Notes under the pieces: model-generated | Databases searched by the model: none | Told to the model about the DNA's origin: nothing | Seen by the model: the letters and a program-made list of their open reading frames with translations, nothing else | Assembly: GCA_035771175.1 (NCBI GenBank) | Contig: CM069605.1 | Coordinates: forward strand, 24,878,288 to 24,942,287 | Length of the DNA stretch: 64,000 nucleotides | Source: Paratinospora sagittata | Taxonomy: Eukaryota; Streptophyta; Magnoliopsida; Ranunculales; Menispermaceae | Direction of reading: 5' to 3' | In this document: positions 34,272 to 46,931 of the stretch, in pieces | Layout of the letters: the number at the start of each line of letters is the position of its first letter | Numbering within the stretch: position 1 is the first letter of the stretch | Position numbers and translations under genes: made by a program

Positions 34272-35155
34272 ATGAACATGGTTCCAAGGTTCACGTACAA
34301 TGTGCATCTCCAGGTAATCTTGGGTTCACATTGTATGTTCATCTCCAGGGGAAGCATTAATAATAGTGGGCACAATTGCACCAGTAAATTATCAATAGAT
34401 CACAGACCACTTACGTCCTTAGGTGGTTCTTATTTTATACATGATGACTATGCATGTCCGGGTCCGGTGTTTACTTACATTAGACATGATTTGGCAGCGT
34501 CTGGTGATGCTTGTCAGGGTTGGCATCATCGCATGCATTGTTAGGATGTCCAGTATCACCTATGCAAGCAAACAACTTTCAATAGGACCAACCAGACCAG
34601 TCTCCTGGTCGAGAGGTGGGAACACAAAGTCCCGCTTAAATATCAAGTCTTCTAGAGCAACAAGCTGCCTCCCATTCACTATTCAAAGTTACTGAGGACA
34701 AGACTAAGTCTGGTTTAGTCAAATTGACCGCTAATCTGGCATGATAACAGCGTAATACATGGACTTTAAATATTAAGGCATAAGCATGACATGTATGAAT
34801 ACTATACATAATGATGCAACGTAAGTGAATAATAGACATAATGATAAATGAATGAAAACTTTATGAAAAGTCATAAGACACGCAAACCTATGTTTCGTTC
34901 CCACCTTCAAATTGTACTTTTTTCCAAAACTGGCGCTTCCTCCCGAGGAGAACAACTTTGCACTGCAAAGAGAGTCTCAAAAGAAGAGAGAGAAAATCAC
35001 AACGAGAGTGAAGGAAACCAACCCAAAGAGAGAGAGAGAGGGAGAGAGTTGTGGTGTGAGAAATGAGGGGGGGAGGGGCCCCTTTTGTAGAGGCCCCATT
35101 CCCTAAAGTTCGGGCATTTTTCTTTTTTTTTTTGGTGTAAACTAGGGGTATTAAA
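34272..35155 (-). mobile_element. Chromovirus 3' LTR (left end uncertain)
   Basis: On the minus strand the polypurine tract AAGGGAGGTAGAG (35168-35156) is followed by TTTAATACCCC, probably a decayed TGTAATACCCC LTR start. A TATA-like CTCTACAAAAGG lies at about 35092-35081, then pyrimidine-rich leader sequence. The inner edge is well supported by the purine tract and pol position. The outer edge near 34272 is a guess, because the U5 end seen at 42692 is not found here. Confidence 0.6.
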
Positions 35156-35805
35156 CTCTACCTCCCTTAGAAGAATTTCGCCCTCGAAATTTCAGTCCAT
35201 GCAGTCATGATTGCTGTCTTCGTGAGATTCACAGCCTTGGTCATCTTTCATTAGATCAGGGTATTGCTGGTAAGGTCCTTGAATTATACTCTGGCCTATG
35301 AAATCCTCGACATTGTCAAACACTGGAGAGCAAATGGAATCGGATTCCTCCGCAGAAGGTTTTGACATTTGCCTGATAGATGGTGGTGTAGGGCACTGCA
35401 GGTTGTTGCGTTTCAGGGGGTGGCAGATTGAGTGGGGGAATGCTTTTACGTGCTGTTGTCCGAATTCGTCCGCATGGTAGTTTTGGTAGGAGATTCTGCC
35501 AGGATGAGGGGCCTAGATTGTTTCGGGCAATTTCATTACGATATAACCATAAACGTTCTGGTGAAGGGGATTGCAGCCGCTGAGGTGAGAGAGTTGGTGA
35601 TGTATAGAAGCTGTGGGTTGCTTCTGGTCTTGAAGGGCTCCCCAAGGTTGTCAAGCAGGCCATGGTGTATATGGTTCTTTACTCTTGTTTGTGCCATTGG
35701 CAGACATTTGCATTTTTTTGTAATGAGATTAGGTGTTGACACAATTATAATTATAAACGAATAATTTCATTGATAAGTGAAAAGTACAATATATCACACC
35801 ACCAA
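35156..35805 (-). other. Region between chromovirus pol and 3' LTR
   Basis: About 650 bp separate the chromodomain stop from the polypurine tract. It holds a less AT-rich stretch with a minus-strand frame of 115 codons (35663-35316) lacking any domain I recognise. The last part (AATTTCGAGGGCGAAATTC, minus strand, about 35190) is typical of sequence just before the polypurine tract in this group. Confidence 0.5.
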
Positions 35806-38800
35806 TTATTGTTGGAACAATTCAGGGTATCTTTGTTTGATTTTATCTTCAAGTTCCCAAGTTGCTTCTTCTATTCGGTGGTGATCTAATACTTTTACAA
35901 GTGGAATACTACGTCGTCTAAGTTCTTGAGTTTTCCTATCCAAAATTTGTATCGCTCTCTTCTGATATTTGTTTCCTTCTTCAACCTGGACTTCGACCAG
36001 AGGGACAATATGTGAAGGATCAGGACGATACTTTCGAAGCGTAGATACATGGAAAACGTCATGAACTTTGGACATGGATGAGGGAAGGGATAGTCGATAG
36101 GCTAGTTTGCCAATACGTTTGACGATCTTAAATGGGCCGATATATAGCGGAGAGATCTTTTCAAAGCGTTTGAGACCTCTTGTAGGCTGAACTTTTAGAA
36201 AAACATAGTCCCCCTTCTCAAACTCTAGAGGTTGTCTCCGCTAGTCGGCGTAGCTCTTTTGTCGACTCTGTGCCACACGAAGTCGCTCCTCTACTAATTT
36301 GATCTTCTCAAAAGTCTCTTGAACTAGTTTTGGCCCTAATTGCGATCGATCTGCCATGTCTAACCAACATACCGGAGATCTGCAAGGCCGACCATAGAGA
36401 GCCTCGTATGGTGCCATGCCAATATTGGATTGGTAGCTGTTGTTGTATGCAAATTCAGGCAAATATAAGTGTTTAGCCCATTCGTCATGAAAGTCTAGTA
36501 TGCAACATCATAACATGTCTAAAATCTGGATTAAACGCTCTGACTGCCCGTTAGTCTGTGGGTGAAAAGCTGTGCTTATGGTAATCTTGGAGCCCATTCT
36601 ACTCTGGAAGCTTTGCCAAAAGTTTGATGTGAATCGAGGGTCTCGATCAGAGATGATCGTGAGTGGTATGCCATGGAGGCGCACGATCTCTTTTTCATAC
36701 AATTCGGCTAGCTTGGCGGGGTTATCCTTGAACTTTATTGGTAAAACGTGTGCAGACTTTGTAAGTCTGTCAATGACAACCCAAATTGCATCCTACCCTT
36801 TATTATTTTGAGGTAAGGCAATAACAAAGTCCATTACTATGTTCTCCCACTTCCATTCTTCAATAGGTAAAGGCTGGAGAAGGCCGCAAGGAAGTCTGCA
36901 TTCCACCTTTACTTGTTGGCAAACGAGACATCGAGCAACCAAGTCTACAATAGCCTTCTTCATTGCAAAGAACCAAAATTGTCGCTTGACATTTTTGTAC
37001 ATTTTGCCTCCCCCAGGATGCATAGCGAACCTTGAGCAATGCATTTCGGTGAGCACTTCTTTTCGAACTTCAGGGTCGTTCGGTAGGCACAGACGTTTCT
37101 TGTAGAAAACTGCCCCATCATCAGAGACCGACCAGTGGGGAAAGTCCTGTCCGCTGAGGATGGGTTCTCTTTTCTCCATTAACATGATGTCATTGGCTTG
37201 GGCAGCTGAGATTTTTCGAATAAGCTCAAAGTTGGCAGTTAATTGGGAGAGTCGTGCTCTTCCTCCCTCCTCAATGAGCTGTAAGTTATAATCTTCCATC
37301 TCCGTAGCCAACTTCTCTATTTTGAAGTTGAGGGTAGAAGCAACAACATATGACTTTCTACTCAGGGCATCAACCACAACGTTGGCTTTTCTCGGATGAT
37401 ATTGGAGCTGAAAGTCAGTCTTCCAACCATCTTCTTTGGCGGAAGTTTAGGTCTCTCTGAGTGTAGATGTACTTAAAGCTTTTGTGATCCAAGAAGACCT
37501 AAAACCGCTCAACGTATAGGTAGTGGCATCATAACTTTAATGCGAATACGACAGCTGCAAGTTCCAAGTCGTGCGTTGGGTAATTACCCTCATGGATCTT
37601 TAGTTGCCTAGAAGCATACGCAACAACTTGGCCATCTTGCATTAGTACTGCACCTAAGCCTTGGAGAGAGACGTTGGCGTATAGTGAAAATCCAACTCCA
37701 TTTCTTGGAGTGATTAGTACTGGTGCTGTTGTGAGGCGAATTTTCAATTCTTGGAATGATAATTCACAGCCTGTGTTCCAGATGAATCGTGTGTCTTTTC
37801 GAGTGAGTTTGGTCATAGGTTCAACAATCTTGGAGAAGTCCTTGATGGAGCGTCTGTAGTAGCCAGCCAAACTAAGAAAACTCCGAATCGGAGTGACACT
37901 GGTAGGTTGCTTCCAGTTTAATACCGCTTCAACCTTTGAAGGATCCACTTCGATGCCATTGCCTGAAACTACATGATCTAGGAATTGAACTTTCTTTGCC
38001 CAAAATTCAAACTTACTCAACTTTGCATATAGTTGGTGGTGTCTTAAGGTCTGGAGGACAATCCTCAAGTGCGTGTTATGATCTTCTTCTGTTGGTGAAT
38101 ACACCAAGATATCGTTTACAAAGACCACCACGAATCGATCTAAATATGGTCTGAAGATACGATTCATCAGATCCATGAACGCTGCAGGTGTGTTAGTTAG
38201 ACCGAATGGCATGACCAGGAACTCGTAATGACCATACTAAGTTTTGAAAGTTGTATTATTGATGTCCGACTCTCTGATCCGGGGTTAATGATAGCCGGAT
38301 CGTAAATCAATCTTAGAGAAGTATTTAACATCTCTAAGTTGGTCGAACAAGTTATCGATCCTGGGCAATGGGTATCAGGTCTTGATGGTTACACTATTCA
38401 ACTTGCGATAGTCGATGCAAAGTCTTAACGAACCATCCTTTTTGTGAACGAACAGAATTGGAGCGCCCCTGGATGATGAACTTTTTCTGATGAAGCCTGT
38501 ACTCTCTAATTCCTTCAGTTGTTTGTCCAACTCCACCAACTCGACGTTGGACATTCTGTATGGTGAAATTGAGATGGGTTCGGTTCCCCGTACTAGTTTG
38601 ATCTCGAAGTCGAATTCCCGTATTGGGAGTAGGCCAGGAAGGTCGTTTAGAAATACCATTGGGAATTCAGATATGACTTCGATGTCGTGCACATCGAAAG
38701 GGTATGGTGGTGGTGGCTCATTGTCGTCACTAATGGATAGAGATCAGAGTTTTGCTTTGAGGAGTGAGACAATTGAGTTGTGTATCCATTTCCGGATGCC

Positions 38801-40488
38801 TTGGATCTTGACTTTTTCTCCGGTAGGTAAAGTTATTTGGACTTGCTTCTTTAGACAATCGATCTTAGCGTTCAACGGCGTCAACCAGTCCATGCTGAGA
38901 ATGATGTCAAAGTCTTCTATGTCCATGACCAGGAGATCTGTATGGATTATCTGTCCTGACATTCTAAGTTCACATCTAGAATATTTCTCGTTAATGTCAG
39001 TACCAGGTCCTATTGGCGTTGAGACATAGATAGTGAAGTTGGTTGGTTCAAGTTACAATCCTACTTGTGCTACCAATGCAGAAGATATAAAAGAATGCGT
39101 GGAGCCCGAATCAAATAATACATGTACCATTGTATTGAACAAGGGAAATGTACCTTCCACCACATTATTATCATCTGGAAGGGGTTGTTGAGTCACAGTG
39201 TAGGCTCTTCCTTGTTGCCTTTGTTCCTGATTTTGGTGGCTGGGCGTTTGTAGCAGGTGGGGCTTGTTGGACTGGGACTGCGGGAACTGGCTGCTGCGGT
39301 TGTGGAGGGTGGGGACAGAGCCTTTTTACGTGGCCCTGTTGGCCGCAATTGTAATAAGTCAACCTCTGATGATTAGGCGCTTGTTGTTGGTTCAGTTGGT
39401 CGTGCTGATTGTGGTGTTGTTGGCCACTACCTCTGCCATTGCCATCGCGACGACCGCCCTTGCCATTGCGGCCTCCTCTGTTTTGATTTTGAAAACCCTG
39501 TTGGCCAGGGTTAAAAGTTTTAGCCGCAGGTGCAATGGCCTCTTGCTTTTGCACGGGGGCTCGGAGGGTTGGGTTTGTATTATGATAGGGCTTCTTCCTG
39601 TTGCCCTGCTGGGCAAAATTTGCCACCCGTTTTCCTCTGTTCTTTCTTTGTTCTTGCTCCATTTTCTCTTGCTCAAAGTTCATGGCCATATTGACTAGCT
39701 CTTTGTAATTCTTGAGCTCCAAGATTGACAGAGCCTGTCGAATGTCTGGACGAAGGACATTATAGAATTTCTCAGTCTTATCTCGCTCCGTTGAGATGGT
39801 AGAGAGAGAGAAGACCGATTGGCCCTGGAACCTAACAGTATGCTCACGGACTGTCATGTTGCCTTGGTAAAGCCTGGTAAACTCCCGACGTTTTTGCCTC
39901 TTCACTGCGCCAGGGAAGTACTTATCAATGAACAGTGACTCGAATTCCAACCAAGTCATGTCCGTTACATTGACCCTTGGGTCTTCCTTCACCGTTTTCC
40001 ACCATGAGTTAGCTCCACCGACAAGTTGGTAGGAAGCTAGTGGAATTTTTGTTCCCTCGTCGACTCCCATAGTCTCAAGCGCCTTTTTTGACTCATCAAG
40101 CCATTTTTGCCCTTCATCCGCATCAAAGGTGTCAGAAAAGGTAAGGGGGGGCTGTAGCCTTTTATATTTCGTGATCTGGTCGGTTTGGCTTTTCGACCCA
40201 GATCGAACAGGTGCTTGGACAGTGATCACCTGATTGGCCGCAGTCTCACTGACGGCCGTTTGTATAGTCATTTTCATTGCCTCAATGAATCTAGCGAAAA
40301 AGTGTTCCATGCCTGAAGGCATGATGAAGGGTGTAGGTTGAGGTGGCACTGCCTGTTCAGAAGTAGTAAGGGTCGTGTACGGCCTGCTCAGTCCTTGGAG
40401 GAGGCGGTTCCTAATTCTGTGTCTCAGGAGGTGCCTCCTCTGTTGGACGAACTATCGAGCGTGGTGTTCCTCTTTTCCTGGTTTGCAT
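35806..40488 (-). pseudogene. Ty3/gypsy chromovirus gag-pol (Tekay/Del-like)
   Basis: Minus strand, in order: gag from ATG 40488 (MQTRKR...), with TAG at codon 26 and a frame change, then an open block 40349-39171 with RPDIRQALSILELKNYKELV and a knuckle YYNCGQQGHVKRLC whose first Cys is Tyr; protease DSG at about 39100 and DFDIILSMDWL; RT 38692-37900 with the catalytic FVDD changed to FVND; RNase H with YANVS where an Asp is expected; integrase (HPGGGKMYKNVKRQF, CLVCQQVK, MDF, SDRDPRF, QSERL); and a C-terminal chromodomain-like block ending EEATWELEDKIKQRYPELF (36075-35806). The chromodomain places it among chromoviruses, which target heterochromatin. Several nonsense and catalytic changes kill it. 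Confidence 0.9.
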
Positions 40489-41274
40489 TTTTCTCACGGG
40501 CAAGGAGAAAAATAGAACTCCTCTTTAGGAAATGTAGCCAAGTATAGTGACATGATATTCTCAACAATTCATAGTTTTAAGAGTTCTGTAAATATAACAC
40601 CACTTATTTTTTTAAGTATGGTGTAAAGTTTTGGTGAGGAATCAAAGAATCTCATGTGCCTCGTATGTTTGGCTAAGGAATAAAACAAGGTTGGAGTGTT
40701 TATATAATAAGTATAAAATGTTGGAAGTATTTCAGATATTTTGTTTCTGGTCTTATGAACATACTTGCCTTTTTGAAAATCCATATGAGTCATAGAAATT
40801 TTGAGACTAGCCTCGGTAAATGCCCTAGTCTAGTGTTCTATCGCAATCTTATGTGTTCAAACTCTTTTCCTTGGCCTTTCTGATTATCATCCAAATTCTT
40901 GTGTCCCATACCACATGAATTTGGTAATAAGGGGTACAACCAAGTTAAGTTGTATGAACACGGTCTCTAAAAACATCGGTTGGGGAGGAGTTCACTAATA
41001 GTATCGTCCAAGTTTACTCGTCCCATACCGTGTAAACTTAGTGATAAGCTTAGTGATTCAACTTTCTTTGATATTTTTCACACAAGGTCGTGGGTTTTTT
41101 TACTTCCAAAGTTTTTTTTGGTATCTACGAATTTTGTTGTGTCCCATACCACTCCAAAGTTAGTGATGCAAAAGAAAATAAAGGTTGTAAGTTGGCCCAC
41201 CAAACATAGTCTTAAACAAATTTCATTCAAAAAAAAAGTTTACAATGCAAGTAAATTTATTTATTTTTCTTTCT

Positions 41275-42448
41275 CTAATTCCCTTGCCTACTAATCCGCC
41301 TAGTTCTCCTACTAGTCGCCGAGTGACCACTAGAAGAGGGCTGAGAGCCGTTCTGCTGGTCTTCTAAGACTTGTATTCCGTCGATCATACTTCTGAATTC
41401 ATCACGCATTTCAACAAAACATGACATAATAGTTTGTAATGGATCATCTTGGTTGGCTGGCTGTTCACTCTGGGAAGGGTAGGCCGGTTGTCCCATTGTC
41501 GGAGGGTAGGTTGTGGGCATTGTTGGAAATTGTTGGTCGGTTGGCTGACCCATAGGTGGGGGGTAGTTGGTTTGATAGGCAGGTCTATACATTTGTGGGG
41601 AACCTTCTAGAGTTGGCCTATAAGAGGTTTCCCTAACTGGAACTTCTTGGAAGGTTGGATTTGCTTGAGTCGGAAAGTCTCGAAAAAATGGACTCATCGG
41701 GATATCCTGTCTTTCGAAGTGTGGTGCAACCCAATTTTGAGGTGGTTGGTTCATAGGGAATTGTGGAGCTAGTTGATAGGGTAGTTCTCGAGTCGGAATC
41801 CCTTGAGGCGTCATATTCCCTTGGGCCGGGGGATTCCAGAAAGGTGGATTTACCGAAATTTCCTGTCCACCTAGATCTGGCTTGGTTTGGTCAAAATTTC
41901 GTTCTTGGTTCTCAAAGATTTCATCTTCCGTGACCCATTGTTGATTGGGTTGTTCATTGATTAGGTTGTTCATTGTTTGATTCTGGGTCTTTCTCAGTCC
42001 TTTGTCTTGCTTCTTTATTTGGCGCTCCTCTGGTAGGAATCTTGCGTCGACTACTGTCTGTGTCGTCACTAGCCCTTTAGCTGTTTTCCTCTGAAGTGGC
42101 GCCAAATAATTTTTCATCGGTCACCCCTCTTTTTGAGTTGAATGTTTTGGAATAGGAGGCCAATAAAACCATTTTCGTAATCGGTATAGAGGATTCATCA
42201 AAGGTATTAAGGTTTGCCTCGGCTAGCAACTTCATGATTAAAGCTTCATAGCCGAGGGAGACATAACCCTCAAAATTAGTTATGTTTAGCCATCCCAGCT
42301 TCGCGAGTTTGTTGTGAAGGAGTGGGCGTAAGCGAGGATTCTTCATGTCTATATTCCTCATTAAAACAACTTTCCGATGGTAATGGTCCTCTAGTCTTGT
42401 GGGAACTTGTTCCCGACTGCTGGAAGTCGTTCCTTCACTAGTGGCCAT
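41275..42448 (-). pseudogene. Extra gag-like ORF upstream of chromovirus gag
   Basis: From ATG 42448 (MATSEGTTSSSREQ) an open frame runs to 42077 and continues, after a one-base frame change in the 42077-42117 overlap, to a stop at 41275; together about 390 codons. The N-terminal part (HHRKVVLMRN-like basic stretch, LAKLGWLNITNFEGYVSLG) is globular-looking. The C-terminal half is rich in Pro and Gln with repeated PTYPPTMGQPAYP-type units and ends in SRRTRRISRQGN. There is no zinc knuckle. It lies 250 bases downstream of the LTR and primer site at 42674-42700, so it is the first ORF of that element. It could be a gag/ORF1 of a second element or an accessory ORF; I do not recognise its family. 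Confidence 0.5.
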
Positions 42449-42673
42449 TATCTTACTCAAAGGAAGATAAAACTTGTAAAATGCATAAAAATACATTGCT
42501 AAAATTTTTGATTAAGATTTATTCTTTTGTCCGTCGGACAACATTTTCACCTTTTCTCTTGATGTTTATGCCAACATTTCATCTAAGTTTCTAATTAGCA
42601 ACAAATTATTTTTTAATGTTTTCACTCCCTTGGGCGATCCTAAGTGGTGGCTTTGGGCGGACCGTGGACTTTT

Positions 42674-42686
42674 CGCTCTGATACCA
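42674..42686 (-). other. Primer-binding site, initiator-Met tRNA
   Basis: The minus strand reads TGGTATCAGAGCG, complementary to the 3' end of plant initiator-Met tRNA. It sits 5 bases from the LTR end TGACA (42692), the normal place for first-strand priming. Confidence 0.85.
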
Positions 42687-42691
42687 TTAAA

Positions 42692-43129
42692 TGTCATACC
42701 CTGCCCGGACGAGCCTAGACCGGGGGGGACACTCACAGGCGGGGCGCAAATGCATTATAACAGTTATCGAGTGCGCAAGTACACAATTCAAGTACAATCC
42801 TGTTTTCATTGATTTCAAAATATATTTTTGTACAGGATTTAGGCGGTCTAGAGACCGCCAATAATAAGGGAACATGCTCCCAAAAATCTCCCCCAACCAA
42901 TTGAATACAATTAGGTAAGGGGTACAAAACGGGGGCCCAAAACACCTCCACCCAATCCACCCTAGACTCCTGCAAAATGGTTAGCAACGGGATGAGCTAT
43001 TGCTCAGTGGGTAAAGTAGTTCGTGAATATGACAATTAATAAAGAAAACATCATAATCATACATCAGATATACACAACAATGATCATAAACAATGCACAA
43101 TGGCTTAACAGGTAACTAGTTCAATGTTT
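42692..43129 (-). mobile_element. 5' LTR, R-U5 end, interrupted by LINE
   Basis: The + strand starts TGTCATACCCTGCCC, i.e. the minus-strand LTR ends GGGTATGACA next to the primer site. The LTR is broken at 43129/43130 by a LINE and resumes at 46877 for about 55 bases before another LINE. Its upstream end is not identified. Confidence 0.7.
43114..43129. repeat. LINE 2 target-site duplication, left copy
   Basis: AACTAGTTCAATGTTT here and AACTAGTTCAACGTTT at 46861-46876 (15 of 16 identical) bracket the LINE. Confidence 0.88.
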
Positions 43130-46100
43130 TTTTTTTAAAAGAAACAACGAAAATATTTTTTATATATGAATAAAAGAGGCAAGAAACCAAAATACAAGGG
43201 CACCGCCACAACCCCAAAACCAAAAATTATACAAACTTGCCCCACCCTCGGTACCAATCCCCTATAGAATAACCATTTGACAAATTGCTATTTTCCACCC
43301 AAAAAGAGGCTAAAAACTGAGATTGCTCCCAAACTTTAGCCGCCGGCTCCTCCACACCATTAAAGATTCGATTGTTCCTCTCCTTCAATAGTGACCACAA
43401 AATTGCCAAGCACACCACCTTCCAATGATTACTCCACGGGGGGCGGATGTGATCCATAAACGGGAAGATATTTATGGGATCCCCCCCACTATGATCTCCA
43501 CTCATCACTGGGAAATAGAGGCACCACCTACTCCACACCTCGTTGGAAAATGCACAACTCCAGCATAAGTGGCCAACATATTCGAAATCCTGCCGACATA
43601 AATAACACCAGTGTGGGGACAAACACGTAGATGAAAATTATTTTTGCAACATATCACCAATATTAATCTTCCCATGGGCAGTTACCCATCCCAAAAAATT
43701 TACTTTTGATGGCACCTGTGCTTTCCAAATTACATTATGATAGGGAAAGGAAGGACCATTAGGGACATGTAGAATAGATGCATGAAAGGATTTAGTAGAA
43801 AATAAACCCGAGGACTCCCAAGGCCAATAAACTCTATCGAAAACCTCCGATAGCGAACACCCCTTAAGAAGGCAGACAAGGGATTCCAACTCTTGTTCAT
43901 CCCTAAGAGATAAGTTCCCACCCAGGCCCAAGTCCCAAGACAATAGCCCCCCGTCCCTTACCGCAAACTCAGAAATGGGTTTGTTGTGTAGGGAAGAACA
44001 CCGAAAAAGATTAGGAAAAAGAGATTGGAAGGAATCATTCCCACACCAAAGATCCTCCCAGAATCGAATCGATTACCACACCCAAGTTTAAGTCTAGTTA
44101 AAGGTAAGAACATGGGATAAATTGAATGAATAAATTTCCATGGGCTCCTTTAGGTTACTCTAAATGCCAATCCAACGTCCCGAAGATTATCCCGCAACCC
44201 ATGTCTACTCTTAGCCACCTTCGCCCACAACCATTGCCCCACTAGAGCTTTATTCCTAATAGAGATATTTTCAATACACAGACCACCCTGATCCACGGCT
44301 CTCTGAACAATATTCCATGCCACCAGATTAGAACCATGCTCCTTGGCGTCATGCTTCCACAAAAAATCCCTCATTAAGTTCTCCAAAAGAATCACCTTCT
44401 TTGGAGCTCGAAACACAGAAAGATAATAGGTTGGGAGTGCATCCAACACAGACTTGATCAATGTGAGTCAACCACCTTTAGACAGGAAGCATCTCTTCCA
44501 CCCATCAAGCCTTCTTGATACTTTAGGAACCACTGGCTCCCAGAAGTCAAGTTTGGAGGGGTTTCCTCCCAAAGGCATGCCCAGATACTTCATAGGCCAC
44601 AAAGTAATAGAACACCCCAGATGACCTGCCATATTCCTTAGCCATTCCTGTTTCACATTAATTCCTGCCAACTGGCTCTTTGCCATATTGATGGACATGC
44701 TAGATATCCAACAAAAACATTTAACCACCATGGTTGCATTTAAAATGCACTCCTCATCAGCTTCCAAGAAAATCAACGTATCATCCGCGAACTGTAAATG
44801 GGAAACCTCCACCTTCTCCCTCCCCACAACAAAGCCAGTCAATAATCTTGATTCTCGAGCCTTATCAAACATCCTCCCCAACACATCCACCACTAATGTG
44901 AACAAAAAATGGGAAAGAGGATCACCCTGCCTTAAACCACGCCAGTGATCTTGCCCCCAGGCCGACCATTGATGAATATAGAGTATGACACCGACCTCAA
45001 GCAGCCTTGAATCCATTTTCGCCATCTCACACCAAAGCCCTTCATTTTTAACACATAGTCAAGAAAGTCCCAATTGACCATATCATAAGCTTTAGCATTA
45101 TCAAGTTTAAATACAACCCCCTCCTTCCTTTTAGATCAATATTCCTCCACCAACTCATTTGCAACTAACACAACATCAACAATTTGACGCCCTTGAACAA
45201 AAGCCATTTGATTTTCCGATATAGTGCCATGCAGAACACCCTTCAACCTATTTGCCAAAAGCTTCGCCACAATCTTGTACAAACTTGTGGTAAGGCTTAT
45301 GGGCCTAAAATCCGCAACCCTACGAGAAGCTGTCTTTTTAGGAATAAGGCATATATATGTTTCGTTTGTACATCCGTTAATAACCCCATTATCGAAGAAT
45401 TCCACCAACACCTTCATAAGGTCATCTTTAATAGAATCCCAACAACTCTGGAAAAAGAACAAAGTCATGCCATCAGGCCCCGGAGCCTTGGAGCCCTCAC
45501 AAGCAAACACAACTTCCTTCACCTCCTCTAAGTCAAAAGGTGCTTCAATCTCGATCCTAGCCTCCATCCCAATGGGGCACCAATCAAATCCATCCACCCC
45601 CCATGCACGTCTTCCATGGGACAAATATATCACGAAAATATTGCGTGATCTCAGACACAATCTCCACCTCACTCTCAACTAATGATCCATCAACCATTTC
45701 CAATCTGAAAATTGTATTGACAGATCTTCTTCTATTCATAAGCCGATGAAAGAATTTCGTGTTTGCATCACCCTCCTTGAGCCACCGAACCCTTGATTTT
45801 AGTAATGCAACACGGTCCTCGCTGATACATAGTTTCCATAGTTTTGCTTTAGCCAATGATCTATCTCAAGCCAACATCTCATTCCAATCAGGACTTCCTT
45901 CTAACTGATTAAGTTGTTGCACCACTATCTCAAGTTCCTTCCTTCTCACAGTTTCCCACCCGATAATTTCGCCCCACCCGTGAAGCCTAGACTTCACCAA
46001 CTTCAAAGACTGCATGAACTTAAAACCTTCCCACGCCCACCGAGGCCCCTCCCTCCGCCAACCACTGATCCGGTTTTGAAATTCTGGGTGGTCAATTAAC

Positions 46101-46860
46101 TGACTATCAAAACAAGGTGGGACAGGGACCCAATTAGCTCTTGCAGTATCAAGGATAATAGGCCAATGATCAGACACCAATCTTCCCCCAACTTCCTGTT
46201 TGTGAAATGGAAACAACTCCACCCAGCCACCGCTCAACAAAAACCTATCAAGCCTGCAACACACAGGGGCCGAGCGAAAGTTTGAGCATGTAAAGGTTCC
46301 ATTGAGAAGAGGCGGATCACTGAGCTCCATTTCTCTGATAATAGCATCAAAATCCCTCATGCTCTAAGTAATTCTCCCGCTGTCCACTTCTCCGAAATAG
46401 TAAGAACAACATTAAAATCACCCCCGACACACCATTTCTCACCACAGATACTACTAATATACGCAAGTTCATCCCAGAACCGACTTCTAGCTCTCCTGTC
46501 ATTCGGGCCATACACACCAGTCAACCACCATCCAACATTCTCCCTTGAAACCACCCTGACTGACATAGAGAACTCCCCGAAAAGCTTGTCAGCCACTTTC
46601 ACCTCCCTTGAATCCCATGCTAACAACAGACCACCAGCAGAGCCTATTGCTGGAAGATAAATCCAGTCTTTAAATTTGGAATGCCACAATGCCCCTATGA
46701 GATCTCTATCAACTTGTTGACGCTTCACTTCCTGAAGAATAACAAAATCTGGGCTAACCTTGCCAATAGACCTCTTTATCATATGCCTTTTTTCCTTAGA
46801 GTCACACCCCCAGATATTCCAAGAAAGGATCTTCATCATAACAACCAAACACCCAAACAC
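43130..46860 (-). mobile_element. L1-type LINE 2, 5'-truncated at ORF2 start
   Basis: A 3.7-kb minus-strand LINE between 16-bp target duplications, with its T-run (poly(A) on the minus strand) at the left end. It lacks ORF1 and begins about 20 bases upstream of the endonuclease ATG. It is inserted in the chromovirus-associated LTR, hence younger than it. Confidence 0.88.
43224..46839 (-). pseudogene. LINE 2 ORF2: endonuclease-RT-zf-RVT
   Basis: It opens MKILSWNIWGCDSKEKRHMI, then SPDFVILQEVKRQQVDRDLI (endonuclease Glu), GVYGPNDRRARSRFWDEL, WCVGGDFNVVL and SDHWPIIL, the full endonuclease motif set. RT follows: SKAPGPDGMTLFFFQSCWDS, then CLIPKK, ADFRPISLTTSLYKIVAKLL, FVQGRQIVD, and an intact HLQFADDTLIFLE active site (about 44795). 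The C-terminal part has CYLCRQDFEYVGHLCWSCAF, the zinc-binding segment. Frame breaks occur near 45860, 45600, 45130, 44460 and 43640. It is better preserved than the LINE at 3.9-10.3 kb. Confidence 0.88.
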
Positions 46861-46931
46861 AACTAGTTCAACGTTTAAACTACCAAAAATTAAAATCAAA
46901 TCATCCCATGTTTAAAGAGACATTTGATCAC

